Shown here: positions 45,923 through 57,540 of the stretch, piece by piece
How the letters are laid out: each line of letters begins with the position of its first letter
Numbering within the stretch: position 1 is the first letter of the stretch
NCBI GenBank assembly: GCA_918807975.1
Contig: OU964935.1
Coordinates: 12,611,823-12,675,822, forward strand
Length of the DNA stretch: 64,000 bases
Source: Aplidium turbinatum
Taxonomy: Eukaryota > Chordata > Ascidiacea > Aplousobranchia > Polyclinidae
Direction: 5' to 3'
Translations under genes and position numbers: made by a program
Notes under the pieces: model-generated
Seen by the model: the letters and a program-made list of their open reading frames with translations, nothing else
Database searches by the model: none
What the model was told of the DNA's origin: nothing

Positions 45923-46475
45923 TGTCGCCTTTCCGGGTATGGATGGGTTGGGGTCACCAGCTTAGCCCTTTGCTAAGCGCCACACGGTCTACGAAGCAAC
46001 TGTGATGGAAGTCGCTACGGCGACGCGACCGTGTAACTGTATAACAATAACTGTGTAGCCTACTTATTACCGTATTCACTGTTCACTGCGTCCAGTAGTT
46101 TATTCCACGTTACTGTACATCCAAAGGTTGAGGGTTGTATCTCCAATATATAATCATTACTTTGATACAAGATCCGAAATAAATCGATTATGCATTTAAA
46201 CATATATCCAGTGCTTGACTGTAATAAGCGACCGTTAAGCAGACGTCCAAAACAAACTAACTTTCTTTTTCAAGTTTCAGAAATAAAAATGGCTTCTTAC
46301 AAGAGAGGAGCGCATCTCTCATAACGAAGAAACAAACACTGCGCTCTCACTAAATCTAACGTCACATTCCAGAACTGTGGAAGAGAGGACCAATCACGTG
46401 CTACTACGAGCTGTCTCCCCAGTGATGCACAAAACACATTATTATTTGGGTTCCATGGAGGGGAGTACCGCGACA
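45923..46475 (-). repeat. 5' LTR of the Ty3/Gypsy-type element
   Basis: 553 bp, TGTCGCC...GCGACA. It should contain the promoter of the element; adjacent inside (45903-45922) lies the primer-binding-type sequence. Confidence 0.95.
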
Positions 46476-46479
46476 AGGT

Positions 46480-49250
46480 TGATAGCTTTTTCACAAAGCG
46501 AGCAACCGGGCTTCAAACACAAGCAAATAGCGCCCGATGACTCGTTGCATTTCCGAATTGAAGCAAGTATACAAGTTTCCCCTGGTCTGCGATCATTATA
46601 TGTCTTTATTAAATTAGTTGTAAGTTGCTTGTTTCTGCTTCGATTTTAACAATCGAACCATTGCTGGAAAGCAGAAGCTATTGTCTATCCAAATGAAGGT
46701 GAGCCAGACTCTAAAATTTAAAAATATTTCCTAGGTAAAGAGTTGAACTTGACCGAGTTTAACCATTTATACGAAAAATACCTTCAAAAATACCAGCATT
46801 TAATAAACGCTAATTTAAAGAACATATCTCTGCCTATTAACAAGCAAAAGTTGAGGTTGATAGCTTTTTTACAAAGCGAGCAACCGGGCTTTAAACACAA
46901 GCAAATAGCGCCCGATGACTCGTTGCAATTCTGAATCGAAGCAAGTATACAAGTCTCCCCGGGTCTGCGATCATTTTATGCCTTTATGAAATTAGTTGTA
47001 AGTTGCTTGTTTCTGCTTCGATTTTAACAATCGAACCATTGCTGGAAAGCACAAGCTATCGTCTATCCAAATAAAGGTGATCCAGACTCTAAAATTTAAA
47101 AGTATTTCTTAGGTAAAGAGTTGAACTTGACCGACTTCAACCATCTATCCCACAAATATTTTTTTAAATACTAGCATTTAATCAAACGTTAATCTAAAGA
47201 ACATATCTCTGTCTATTTACAAGCAAAAGTTGAGGTTGATAGCTTTTTCACAAAGCGAGCAACCGGGCTTCAAACACAAACAAATAGCGCCCGATGACTC
47301 GTTGCATTTCCGAATTGAAGCAAGTATACAAGTTTCCCCCGGTCTGCGATCATTATATGTCTTTATTAAATTAGTTGTAAGTTGCTTGTTTCTGCTTCGA
47401 TTTTAACAATCGAACCATTGCTGGAAAGCAGAAGCTATTGTCTATCCAAATGAAGGTGAGCCAGACTCTAAAATTTAAAAATATTTCCTAGGTAAAGAGT
47501 TGAACTTGACCGAGTTTAACCATTTATACGAAAAATACCTTCAAAAATACCAGCATTTAATCAACGCTAATTTAAAGAACATATCTCTGTCTATTAACAA
47601 GCAAAAGTTGAGGTTGATAGCTTTTTCACAAAGCGAGCAACCGGGCTTTAAACACAAGCAAATAGCGCCCGATGACTCGTTGCATTTCTGAATTGAAGCA
47701 AGTATACAAGTCTCCCCGGGTCTGCGATCATTAGCCTATATGTCTTTATTAAATTAGTTGTAAGTTGCTTGTTTCTGCTTCGATTTTAACAATTGAACCA
47801 TTGCTGGAAAGCACAAGCTATCGTCTACCCAAATAAAGGTGATCCAGACTCTAAAATTTAAAAATATTTCTTAGGTAAAGAGTTGAACTTGACCGACTTC
47901 AACCATCTATCCCACAAATATTTTTTAAGATACCAGCATTTAATAAACGTTACTCTAAAGAACATATCTCTGTCTATTTACAAGCAAAAGTTGAGGTTGA
48001 TAACTTTTTCACAAAGCGAGCAACCGGGCTTCAAACACAAACAAATAGCGCCCGATGACTCGTTGCATTTCCGAATTGAAGCAAGTATACAAGTTTCCCC
48101 CGGTCTTCGATCATTATATGTCTTTATTAAATTAGTTGTAAGTTGCTTGTTTCTGCTTCGATTTTAACAATCGAACCATTGCTGGAAAGCAGAAGCTATT
48201 GTCTATCCAAATGAAGGTGAGCCAGACTCTAAAAGTTAAAAATATTTCCTAGGTAAAGAGTTGAACTTGACCGAGTTTAACCATTTATCCCACAAATATT
48301 TTTAAAGATACCAGCATTTAATAAACGATAATGTAAAGAACATATCTCTGTCTATTTACAAGCAAAAGTTGAGGTTGATAGCTTTTTCACAAAGCGAGCA
48401 ACCGGGCTTCAAACACAAGCAAATAGCGCCCGATGACTCGTTGCATTTACGAATCGAAGCAAGTATACAAGTCTCCCCTGGTCTGCGATCATTATATGTC
48501 ATTATTAAATTAGTTGTAAGTTGCTTGTCTCTGCTTCGATTTTAACAATCAAACCATTGCTGGAAAGCAAAAGCTATCGTCTACTCTATCTAAATAAAAC
48601 TATGCCAGACTCTAAATGTTAAAAATATTTCTTAGGTGAAGAGTTGAACTTGACCGACTTTAACCATTTATACGAAAAATAACTTTAAAGATACAAGCAT
48701 TTAATCAACGCTAATTTAAAGAACATATCTCTGTCTATTTACAAGCAAAAGTTGAGGTTGATAGCTTTTTCACAAAGCGAGCAACCGGGCTTCAAACACA
48801 AGCAAATAGCGCTCGATGACTCGTTGCATTTACGAATCGAAGCAAGTATACAAGTCTCCCCTGGTCTGCGATCATTATATGTCATTATTAAATTAGTTGT
48901 AAGTTGCTTGTCTCTGCTTCGATTTTAACAATTGAACCATTGCTGGAAAGCAGAAGCTATCGTCTATCCAAATAAAGGTAAGCCAGACTCTAAAATTTAA
49001 AAATATTTCTTAGGTAAAGAGTTGAACTTGACCGAGTTTAACCATTTATCCCACAAATATTTTTAAAGATACCAGCATTTAATAAACGCTCATCTAAAGA
49101 ACATATCTCTGTCTATTTACAAGCAATAGTTGAGGTTGATAGCTTTTTCACAAAGCGAGCAATCGGGCTTCAAACACAAGCAAATAGCGCCCGATGACTC
49201 GTTGCATTTCCGAATTGAAGCAAGTATACAAGTTTCCCCGGGTCTGCGAT
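46480..49250 (+). repeat. 380-bp peptide-gene tandem array, main segment
   Basis: Anchors GAGTTGAACTTGACCGA at 46740, 47118, 47497, 47880, 48258, 48641 and 49019 give steps of 378, 379, 383, 378, 383 and 378 bp. Units alternate between FNHLYEKY-type and FNHLSHKY-type variants. Each holds a signal-peptide-like part (KLVVSCLFLLRF), a part aligned with the mature peptide (AEAIVYPNE) and a longer open stretch of up to 95 codons (for example 47883-48167, KQKLRLITFSQSEQPGFKHK). All have stops in the peptide frame, so they look like decayed gene copies. The array flips orientation at about 49252. Confidence 0.88.
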
Positions 49251-49732
49251 TTCGGGTCTGCATTGGATAGACGATAGCTTCTGCTTTCTAGCAATGGTTC
49301 GATCGTTAAAATCGAAGCAGAAACAAGCAACTTACAACTAATTTAATAAAGGCATAAAATGATCGCAGACCAGGGGAGACTTGTAGGCCTATAGGCTACT
49401 TGCTTCGATTCAGAAATGCAACGAGTCATCGGGCGCTATTTGCTTGTGTTTAAAGCCCGGTTGCTCGCTTTGTGAAAAAGCTATCAACCTCAACTTTTGC
49501 TTGTAAATAGACAGAGATATGTTCTTTAAATTAGCGTTTATTAAATGCTGGTATCTTTAAAGTTATTTTTCGTATGAATGGTTAAACTCGGTCAAGTTCA
49601 ACTCTTTACCTAGGAAATATTTTTAACTTTTAGAGTCTGGCTTAGCTTTATTTGGGTAGACGATAGCTTGTGATTTCCAGCAATGATTCAATTGTAAAAA
49701 TCGAAGCAGAAACGACAGAGATATGTTCTTGA

Positions 49733-49969
49733 TTAAATGCTGTTATCTTTATTAATTGCTGTGTATTCTTCGGATAAATAGTTAAACTTGGTCAAGTTTA
49801 ACTCTTTTCTAAGGAGATATGTGGTGTTTTTCGGGCCTGTGTTACATTGCTTTGCATAGGTGAGATCTTCTGCTTGGCAGGGCTGGTTCAATTGTAAAAA
49901 TTGAAGCAGAAACAAGCAAATCACAACTAATTTACTAAAGGCGGACACTTGCATGCTTTTTATCGTCAT
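49733..49969 (-). CDS. putative secreted 78-residue peptide, right copy
   Basis: Inverted twin of 39598-39834, starting MTIKSMQVSAFSKLVVICL with signal core, likely cleavage after PCQA, and mature part EDLTYAKQCNTGPKNTTYLL...FNYLSEEYTAINKDNSI. The differences seen are M8V and K32Q. The promoter side again has TGACGTCA (50024-50031) at the same distance. It reads into the array. Confidence 0.55.
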   Translation of the reverse strand: MTIKSMQVSAFSKLVVICLFLLQFLQLNQPCQAEDLTYAKQCNTGPKNTTYLLRKELNLTKFNYLSEEYTAINKDNSI

Positions 49970-50149
49970 GATTGACTGATTTCACCCCACTTTCTACTAT
50001 TTTTTTTGTGGATACCTCCTCCGTGACGTCATCGCCTTTTTAACCAAAGGGGAAGCTTGTAAACCAGCTCCGGTTATTCAACAGGTCTGGACAGTTGGAC
50101 ACACCACCGTCATTCTGGCAGAATAATTCTGCGCGATCCGCCTAAAAAA

Positions 50150-50569
50150 ATGATCCGTAAAAATTTGCGCGATAAACAATGCGATGAAAGTAGCAACACT
50201 CGGAAGCTGATAAAATCACTTCTCGTTACCACATCAAAGCAAATCTTAAATTTTTTCCATAGCCAAATGAACAGTGAACACAGAAATTTAAATAAAAAAC
50301 TCGACTTGTCAAAGATAAAGCAACTGCAATTGCGAAAAGTTAGACAAAAAATCGTATCTATTAAGACTGCTATATGTGATATGGCAAGAAAAGTAAGCAT
50401 CACAAAAACGACTATAAAAATACTTTCCCGAAATATTTTTCGGAATTTTATTTTTGAATCGTGTTCAGAATTAAATTTCCTTTCCAGGGGTGGCAAGCTG
50501 GTGGTGGGGCAGACGAAGGAAACGCGAGCAGAATGGTTTAAAAATGAGGGAAATGTCTTACGTATTTAA
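50150..50569 (+). CDS. hypothetical basic protein running into the satellite
   Basis: Not recognised. 139 codons from MIRKNLRDKQCDESSNTRKL. Residues 1-88 come from unique sequence and are Lys/Arg-rich and helical in character (KKLDLSKIKQLQLRKVRQKI). From about 50412 the frame uses the first unit of the 204-bp satellite (FLSRGGKLVVGQTKETRAEW). A satellite-derived tail makes a functional protein less likely, but the unique part could be an exon or a relic of the element next to it. Confidence 0.3.
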   Translation: MIRKNLRDKQCDESSNTRKLIKSLLVTTSKQILNFFHSQMNSEHRNLNKKLDLSKIKQLQLRKVRQKIVSIKTAICDMARKVSITKTTIKILSRNIFRNFIFESCSELNFLSRGGKLVVGQTKETRAEWFKNEGNVLRI

Positions 50570-53500
50570 AAACAAATAGAGATTTCAACGTTAAAAGACG
50601 CCTTCAATTAGGCGTCTATAAAAATACTTTCCCGAAATATTTTTCGGAATTTTATTTTTGAATCGTGTTCAGAATTAAATTTCCTTTCCAGGGATGGCAA
50701 GCTCGTGGTGGGGCAGACGAAGGAAACGCGAGCAGATGGTTTAAAAATGGAAGAAATGTCTTGCGCATTTAAAAATAAATAGAAGTTTTAACGTTTATAG
50801 ACGCCTTCAATTGAGCGTCTATAAAAATATTTTCCCGAAATATTTTTCGGAATTTTATTTTTGAATCGTGTTCAGAATTAAATTTCCTTTCCAGGGGTGG
50901 CAAGCTCGTGGTGGGGCAGACGAAGGAAACGCGAGCAGAATAGTTTAAAAATGGAAGAAATGTCTTGCGTATTTAAAAATAAATAGAGATTTTAACGTTT
51001 ATAGACGCCTTCAATTGACCGTCTATAAAAATATTTTCCCGAAATATTTTTCAGAATTTTATTTTTGAATCGTGTTCAGAATTAAATTTCCTTTCCAGAG
51101 GTGGCAAGCTCGTGGTGGGGCAGACGAAGGAAACGCGAGCAGAATAGTTTAAAAATGGAAGAAATGTCTTACGTATTTAAAAATACATAGAGATTTTAAC
51201 GTTGATAAACGCCTTCAATTAGGCGTCTATAAAAATATTTTCCCGATATATTTTTCGGAATTTTATTTTTGAATCGTATTCTGAATTAAATTTCCTTTCC
51301 AGGGGTGGCAAGCTGGTGGTGGGGCAGACGAAGGAAACGCGAGCAGAATGGTTTAAAAATGGAAAAAATGTCTTGCGTATTTAAAAACAAATAGAGATTT
51401 CAACGTTAAAAGACGCCTTCAATTAGGCGTCTATAAAAATACTTTCCCGAAATATTTTTCGGAATTTTATTTTTGAATCGTGTTCAGAATTAAATTTCCT
51501 TTCCAGGGGTGGCAAGCTCGTGGTGGGGCAGACGAAGGAAACGCGAGCAGAATAGTTTAAAAATGGAAGAAATGTCTTGCGTATTTAAAAATAAATACAG
51601 ATTTTAACGTTTATAGACGCCTTCAATTGACCGTTTATAAAAATATTTTCCCGAAATATTTTTCGGAATTTTATTTTTGAATCGTGTTCAGAATTAAATT
51701 TCCTTTCCAGGGGTGGCAAGCTCGTGGTGGGGCAGACGAAGGAAACGCGAGCAGAATAGTTTAAAAATGGAAGAAATGTCTTGCGTATTTAAAAATAAAT
51801 AGAGATTTTAACGTTGATAAACGCCTTCAATTAGGCGTCTATAAAAATATTTTCCCGATATATTTTTCGGAATTTTATTTTTAAATCGTGTTCAGAATTA
51901 AATTTCCTTTCCAGGGATGGCAAGCTCGTGGTGGGGCAGACGAAGGAAACGCGAGCAGAATGGTTTAAAAATGGAAGAAATGTCTTACGTATTTAAAAAT
52001 AAATAGAGATTTTAACGTTGATAGACGCCTTCAATTAGGCGTCTATAAAAATATTTTCCCGTTATATTTTTCGGAATTTTATTTTTAAATCGTGTTCAGA
52101 ATTAAATTTCCTTTCCAGGGATGGCAAGCTCGTGGTGGGGCAGACGAAGGAAACGCGAGCAGAATGGTTTAAAAATGGAAGAAATGTCTTGCGTATTTAA
52201 AAATAAATAGAGATTTTAACGTTGATAAACGCCTTCAATTAGGCGTCTATAAAAATATTTTCCCGAAATATTTTTCGGAATTTTATTTTTAAATCGTGTT
52301 CAGAATTAAATTTCCTTTCCAGGGATGGCAAGCTCGTGGTGGGGCAGACGAAGGAAACGCGAGCAGAATGGTTTAAAAATGGGGGAAATGTCTTGCGTAT
52401 TTAAAAATAAATAGAGATTTTAACGTTTATAGACGCCTTCAATTGAGCGTCTATAAAAATATTTTCCCGAAATATTTTTCGGAATTTTATTTTTGAATCC
52501 TGTTCAGAATTAAATTTCCTTTCCAGGGGTGGCAAGCTCGTGGTGGGGCAGACGAAGGAAACGCGAGCAGAATAGTTTAAAAATGGAAGAAATGTCTTGC
52601 GTATTTAAAAGTAAATGGAGATTTTAACGTTGATAAACGCCTTCAATTAGGCGTCTATAAAAATATTTTCCCGAAATATTTTTCGGAATTTTATTTTTGA
52701 ATCGTGTTCAGAATTAAATTTCCTTTCCAGGGGTGGCAAGCTCGTGGTGGAGCAGACGAAGGAAACGCGAGCAGAATAGTTTAAAAATGGAAAAAATGTC
52801 TTACGTATTTAAAAATAAATAGAGATTTTAACGTTCATAAACGCCTTCAATTAGGCGTCTATAAAAATATTTTCCCGATATATTTTTCGGAATTTTATTT
52901 TTGAATCGTGTTCTGAATTAAATTTCCTTTCCAGGGGTGGCAAGCTGGTGGTGGGGCAGACGAAGGAAACGCGAGCAGAATGGTTTAAAAATGGGGGAAA
53001 TGTCTTACGTATTTAAAAACAAATAGAGATTTCAACGTTAAAAGACGCCTTCAATTAGGCGTCTATAAAAATACTTTCCCGAAATATTTTTCAGAATTTT
53101 ATTTTTGAATCGTGTTTAGAATTAAATTTCCTTTCCAGGGGTGGCAAGCTCGTGGTGGGGCAGACGAAGGAAACGCGAGCAGAATAGTTTAAAAATGGAA
53201 GAAATGTCTTGCGTATTTAAAAGTAAATAGAGATTTTAACGTTGATAAACGCCTTCAATTAGGCGTCTATAAAAATATTTTCCCGAAATATTTTTCGGAA
53301 TTTTATTTTTGAATCGTGTTCAGAATTAAATTTCCTTTCCAGGGGTGGCAAGCTCGTGGTGGGGCAGACGAAGGAAACGCGAGCAGAATAGTTTAAAAAT
53401 GGAAAAAATGTCTTACGTATTTAAAAATAAATAGAGATTTTAACGTTGATAAACGCCTTCAATTAGGCGTCTATAAAAATATTTTCCCGATATATTTTTC

Positions 53501-56500
53501 GGAATTTTATTTTTGAATCGTGTTCTGAATTAAATTTCCTTTCCAGGGGTGGCAAGCTGGTGGTGGGGCAGACAAAGGAAACGCGAGCAGAATGGTTTAA
53601 AAATGGGGGAAATGTCTTACGTATTGAAAAACAAATAGAGATTTCAACGTTAAAAGACGCCTTCAATTAGGCGTCTATAAAAATATTTTCCCGATATATT
53701 TTTCGGAATTTTATTTTTGAATCGTGTTCAGAATTAAACTTCCTTTCCAGGGGTGGCAAGCTCGTGGTGGGGCAGACGAAGGAAACGCGAGCAGAATAGT
53801 TTAAAAATGGAAGAAATGTCTTGCGTATTTAAAAATAAATAGAAATTTTAACGTTGATAAACGCCTTCAATTAGGCGTCTATAAAAATATTTTCCCGATA
53901 TATTTTTCGGAATTTTATTTTTGAATCGTATTCTGAATTAAATTTCCTTTCCAGGGGTGGCAAGCTGGTGGTGGGGCAGACGAAGGAAACGCGAGCAGAA
54001 TGGTTTAAAAATGGGGGAAATGTCTTACGTATTTAAAAACAAATAGAGATTTCAACGTTAAAAGACGCCTTCAATTAGGCGTCTATAAAAATACTTTCCC
54101 GAAATATTTTTCGGAATTTTATTTTTGAATCGTGTTCAGAATTAAATTTCCTTTCCAGGGGTGGCAAGCTCGTGGTGGGGCAGACGAAGGAAACGCGAGC
54201 AGAATAGTTTAAAAATGGAAGAAATGTCTTACGTATTTAAAAGTAAATAGAGATTTTAACGTTTATAGACGCCTTCAATTGACCATCTATAAAAATATTT
54301 TCCCGAAATATTTTTCGGAATTTTATTTTTGAATCGTGTTCAGAATTAAATTTCCTTTCCAGGGGTGGCAAGCTCGTGGTGGGGCAGACGAAGGAAACGC
54401 GAGCAGAATAGTTTAAAAATGGAAAAAATGTCTTACGTATTTAAAAATAAATAGAGATTTTAACGTTCATAAACGCCTTCAATTAGGCGTCTATAAAAAT
54501 ATTTTCCCGTTATATTTTTCGGAATTTTATTTTTGAATCGTGTTCTGAATTAAATTTCCTTTCCAGGGGTGGCAAGCTGGTGGTGGGGCAGACAAAGGAA
54601 ACGCGAGCAGAATGGTTTAAAAATGGGGGAAATGTCTTACGTATTGAAAAACAAATAGAGATTTCAACGTTAAAAGACGCCTTCAATTAGGCGTCTATAA
54701 AAATATTTTCCCGATATATTTTTCGGAATTTTATTTTTGAATCGTGTTCAGAATTAAACTTCCTTTCCAGGGGTGGCAAGCTCGTGGTGGGGCAGACGAA
54801 GGAAACGCGAGCAGAATAGTTTAAAAATGGAAGAAATGTCTTGCGTATTTAAAAATAAATAGAAATTTTAACGTTGATAAACGCCTTCAATTAGGCGTCT
54901 ATAAAAATATTTTCCCGATATATTTTTCGGAATTTTATTTTTGAATCGTATTCTGAATTAAATTTCCTTTCCAGGGGTGGCAAGCTGGTGGTGGGGCAGA
55001 CGAAGGAAACGCGAGCAGAATGGTTTAAAAATGGGGGAAATGTCTTACGTATTTAAAAACAAATAGAGATTTCAACGTTAAAAGACGCCTTCAATTAGGC
55101 GTCTATAAAAATACTTTCCCGAAATATTTTTCGGAATTTTATTTTTGAATCGTGTTCAGAATTAAATTTCCTTTCCAGGGGTGGCAAGCTCGTGGTGGGG
55201 CAGACGAAGGAAACGCGAGCAGAATAGTTTAAAAATGGAAGAAATGTCTTGCGTATTTAAAAGTAAATAGAGATTTTAACGTTTATAGACGCCTTCAATT
55301 GACCATCTATAAAAATATTTTCCCGAAATATTTTTCGCAATTTTATTTTTGAATCGTGTTCAGAATTAAATTTCCTTTCCAGGGGTGGCAAGCTCGTGGT
55401 GGGGCAGACGAAGGAAACGCGAGCAGAATAGTTTAAAAATGGAAAAAATGTCTTACGTATTTAAAAATAAATAGAGATTTTAACGTTCATAAACGCCTTC
55501 AATTAGGCGTCTATAAAAATATTTTCCCGTTATATTTTTCGGAATTTTATTTTTGAATCGTGTTCTGAATTAAATTTCCTTTCCAGGGGTGGCAAGCTGG
55601 TGGTGGGGCAGACGAAGGAAACGCGAGCAGAATGGTTTAAAAATGGAAGAAATGTCTTACGTATTTAAAAACAAATAGAGATTTCAACGTTAAAAGACGC
55701 CTTCAATTAGGCGTCTATAAAAATATTTTCCCGAAATATTTTTCGGAATTTTATTTTTGAATCGTGTTCAGAATTAAATTTCCTTTCCAGGGGTGGCAAG
55801 CTCGTGGTGGGGCAGACGAAGGAAACGCGAGCAGAATAGTTTAAAAATGGAAGAAATGTCTTGCGTATTTAAAAATAAATAGAGATTTCAACGTTAATAG
55901 ACGCCTTCAATTGACCGTCTATAAAAATATTTTCCCGAAATATTTTTCGGAATTTTATTTTTGAATCGTGTTCAGAATTAAATTTCCTTTCCAGGGGTGG
56001 CAAGCTCGTGGTGGGGCAGACGAAGGAAACGCGAGCAGAATAGTTTAAAAATGGAAGAAATGTCTTGCGTATTTAAAAATACATAGAGATTTTAACGTTG
56101 ATAAACGCCTTCAATTAGGCGTCTATAAAAATATTTTCCCGATATATTTTTCGGAATTTTATTTTTGAATCGTGTTCTGAATTAAATTTCCTTTCCAGGG
56201 GTGGCAAGCTGGTGGTGGGGCAGACGAAGGAAACGCGAGCAGAATGGTTTAAAAATGGAAGAAATGTCTTACGTATTTAAAAACAAATAGAGATTTCAAC
56301 GTTAAAAGACGCCTTCAATTAGGCGTCTATAAAAATACTTTCCCGAAATATTTTTCGGAATTTTATTTTTGAATCGTGTTCAGAATTAAATTTCCTTTCC
56401 AGAGGTGGCAAGCTCGTGGTGGGGCAGACGAAGGAAACGCGAGCAGAATAGTTTAAAAATGGAAGAAATGTCTTGCGTATTTAAAAATAAATAGAGATTT

Positions 56501-56617
56501 TAACGTTTATAGACGCCTTCAATTGACCGTTTATAAAAATATTTTCCCGATATATTTTTCGGAATTTTATTTTTGAATCGTGTTCTGAATTAAATTTCCT
56601 TTCCAGGGCTGGCAAGC
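50412..56617. repeat. 204-bp satellite array, about 30 units
   Basis: The word ACGCCTTCAATT marks unit borders at 50598, 50801, 51005, 51209 and then every 204 bp to 56513 (30 borders). Each unit has two small hairpins, GACGCC-TTCAATTA-GGCGTC and CCGAAATATTTTTCGG, and a splice-acceptor-like TTTCCTTTCCAG before GGGTGGCAAGCTSGTGGTGG. Variant patterns repeat every five units: 53461-54480 and 54481-55500 share the same order of variants, a 1020-bp higher-order repeat. The array ends abruptly in a SINE. Confidence 0.95.
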
Positions 56618-56760
56618 AAGCAACAATCGAAAACTTCACTTTGTCAATCTCGGTGACCGGGCCTGCGTCAGTGATTCAAAGTCTCTACAAGTATGCGAAA
56701 CTGCCAGGATTAAGCTCTGCAAAAAGCTTTCCCAGTCCGAGGATACAGATTCAATCAATC
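56618..56760 (+). repeat. SINE family A, 3' part
   Basis: CTTTGTCAATCTCGGTGACC, GATTCAAAGTCTCTACAAGT and AGCTTTCCCAGTCCGAGGAT match the body of the SINE at 17955. The tRNA head is missing; the satellite joins it directly. Confidence 0.65.
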
Positions 56761-56851
56761 CTTTCGATGTATTAAATTACTTCATCTTTATGTCTTGACT
56801 CCTTCACTTTGTGTAATAACGTATTATACTACTATTTTTTGCTTGACATAC

Positions 56852-57540
56852 AGTGGCGTAGTAAGGGGGGGAGGGGCGGACCACCCAGTATTGGCTAATG
56901 AAAAAAATTAAAATCCAATGTTTTTGACTATTTTAAAAATTCTGCATTTTTGTGTACAATTTTTATTATGAGGTTGTGAATTGTAAGTGATTTAAAAGAT
57001 ATTTTTGGAATATAACATCTATGCTAATAATAATAATTAAAAAAATTTTGAAAAAAATGCGTGGCCGCATGGCGAAATCGGCCATGCTATCGAAGCACTA
57101 CAAATGTTTATATCACAAAAAGTATAACTCCTAGCTCATTTTAACCTTCATTTTTGGAAAGCCCACCCCTGAAAATGGGGGGATAGATACCAATTTTATG
57201 AAGATTGGTCAACTAGGTCCCAAGATATGAGCATTTTTATGCTGCTCACTAAAAAAATCGCCACCAGTCAAACATTAGAATAGCGATAAAACAAAAACCG
57301 CTCAACCAATTTTGACAAAATTTGTGCCAAATAACTCAGAATTTCAAGCATTTTAAACTGTGAAAAAATGGGACAATTCTATATTTTATGGTTCCATGGC
57401 CTGGATGAATTATAATGAAATGACCCAGTAGGCTACTGTATTTCTTTTGATAAACGAATTATAGGCCTATGTCAAGCCTATTATGTTTTACTACGGAAAA
57501 AAGATTTTTTGGAAAGCTCAATATAATTCTAAACAATTAG
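56852..57540. other. spacer with a possible CAGTGGCGTAG element end
   Basis: CAGTGGCGTAGTAAGGGGGG at 56852 looks like the left end of the GACGGCCGGC/hAT-like families, but no right end was found. The rest is AT-rich without a gene. Confidence 0.35.

Larger units (their letters stand above)
40457..46475 (-). mobile_element. Ty3/Gypsy-type LTR element, looks whole, young
   Basis: LTRs of 553 bp at 40457-41009 and 45923-46475 begin TGTCGCC, end GCGACA and differ at about two positions, so the insertion is very recent. AGGT is duplicated at 40453-40456 and 46476-46479. The coding strand is minus: gag-like frame 45904-44822, then pol 44861-41565 overlapping it, which suits the frameshift reading common in this family. 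Inside the 5' LTR is a primer-binding-type site (TTGGTGACCCCGACG, minus), and a purine tract GAGGGGGAGC precedes the 3' LTR. It sits inside one unit of the 380-bp array. Confidence 0.95.
39490..50080. repeat. long inverted arms enclosing a peptide-gene array
   Basis: The left arm (about 39490-40285) is the reverse complement of the right arm (about 49255-50080): GGAGCTGGTTTACAAGCTTC, GGCGATGACGTCAC and GTGGGGTGAAATCAGTCAAT occur in both. Each arm carries a whole 78-codon frame reading inwards. Between them are about nine tandem units in + orientation and one LTR element. Arms of about 800 bp built partly of internal tandem repeats recall Foldback-type elements, but no transposase is present. 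No target duplication was established. Confidence 0.75.

Noticed and set aside
39490-50080. Polinton or other capsid-bearing element
   Set aside because: Long inverted arms are present, but there is no polymerase, integrase, ATPase or capsid outside the inserted Ty3/Gypsy-type element.
50110-50496. 128-codon - strand frame at the satellite start
   Set aside because: Shadow of the opposite strand; much of it is satellite sequence that recurs in other units with stops.
53463-53666. 67-codon - strand frame in the satellite
   Set aside because: Open only in one unit by chance; neighbouring units break it.
50412-56617. CRISPR array
   Set aside because: Period 204 bp with the whole unit conserved, no unique spacers, and a eukaryotic context; it is a satellite.
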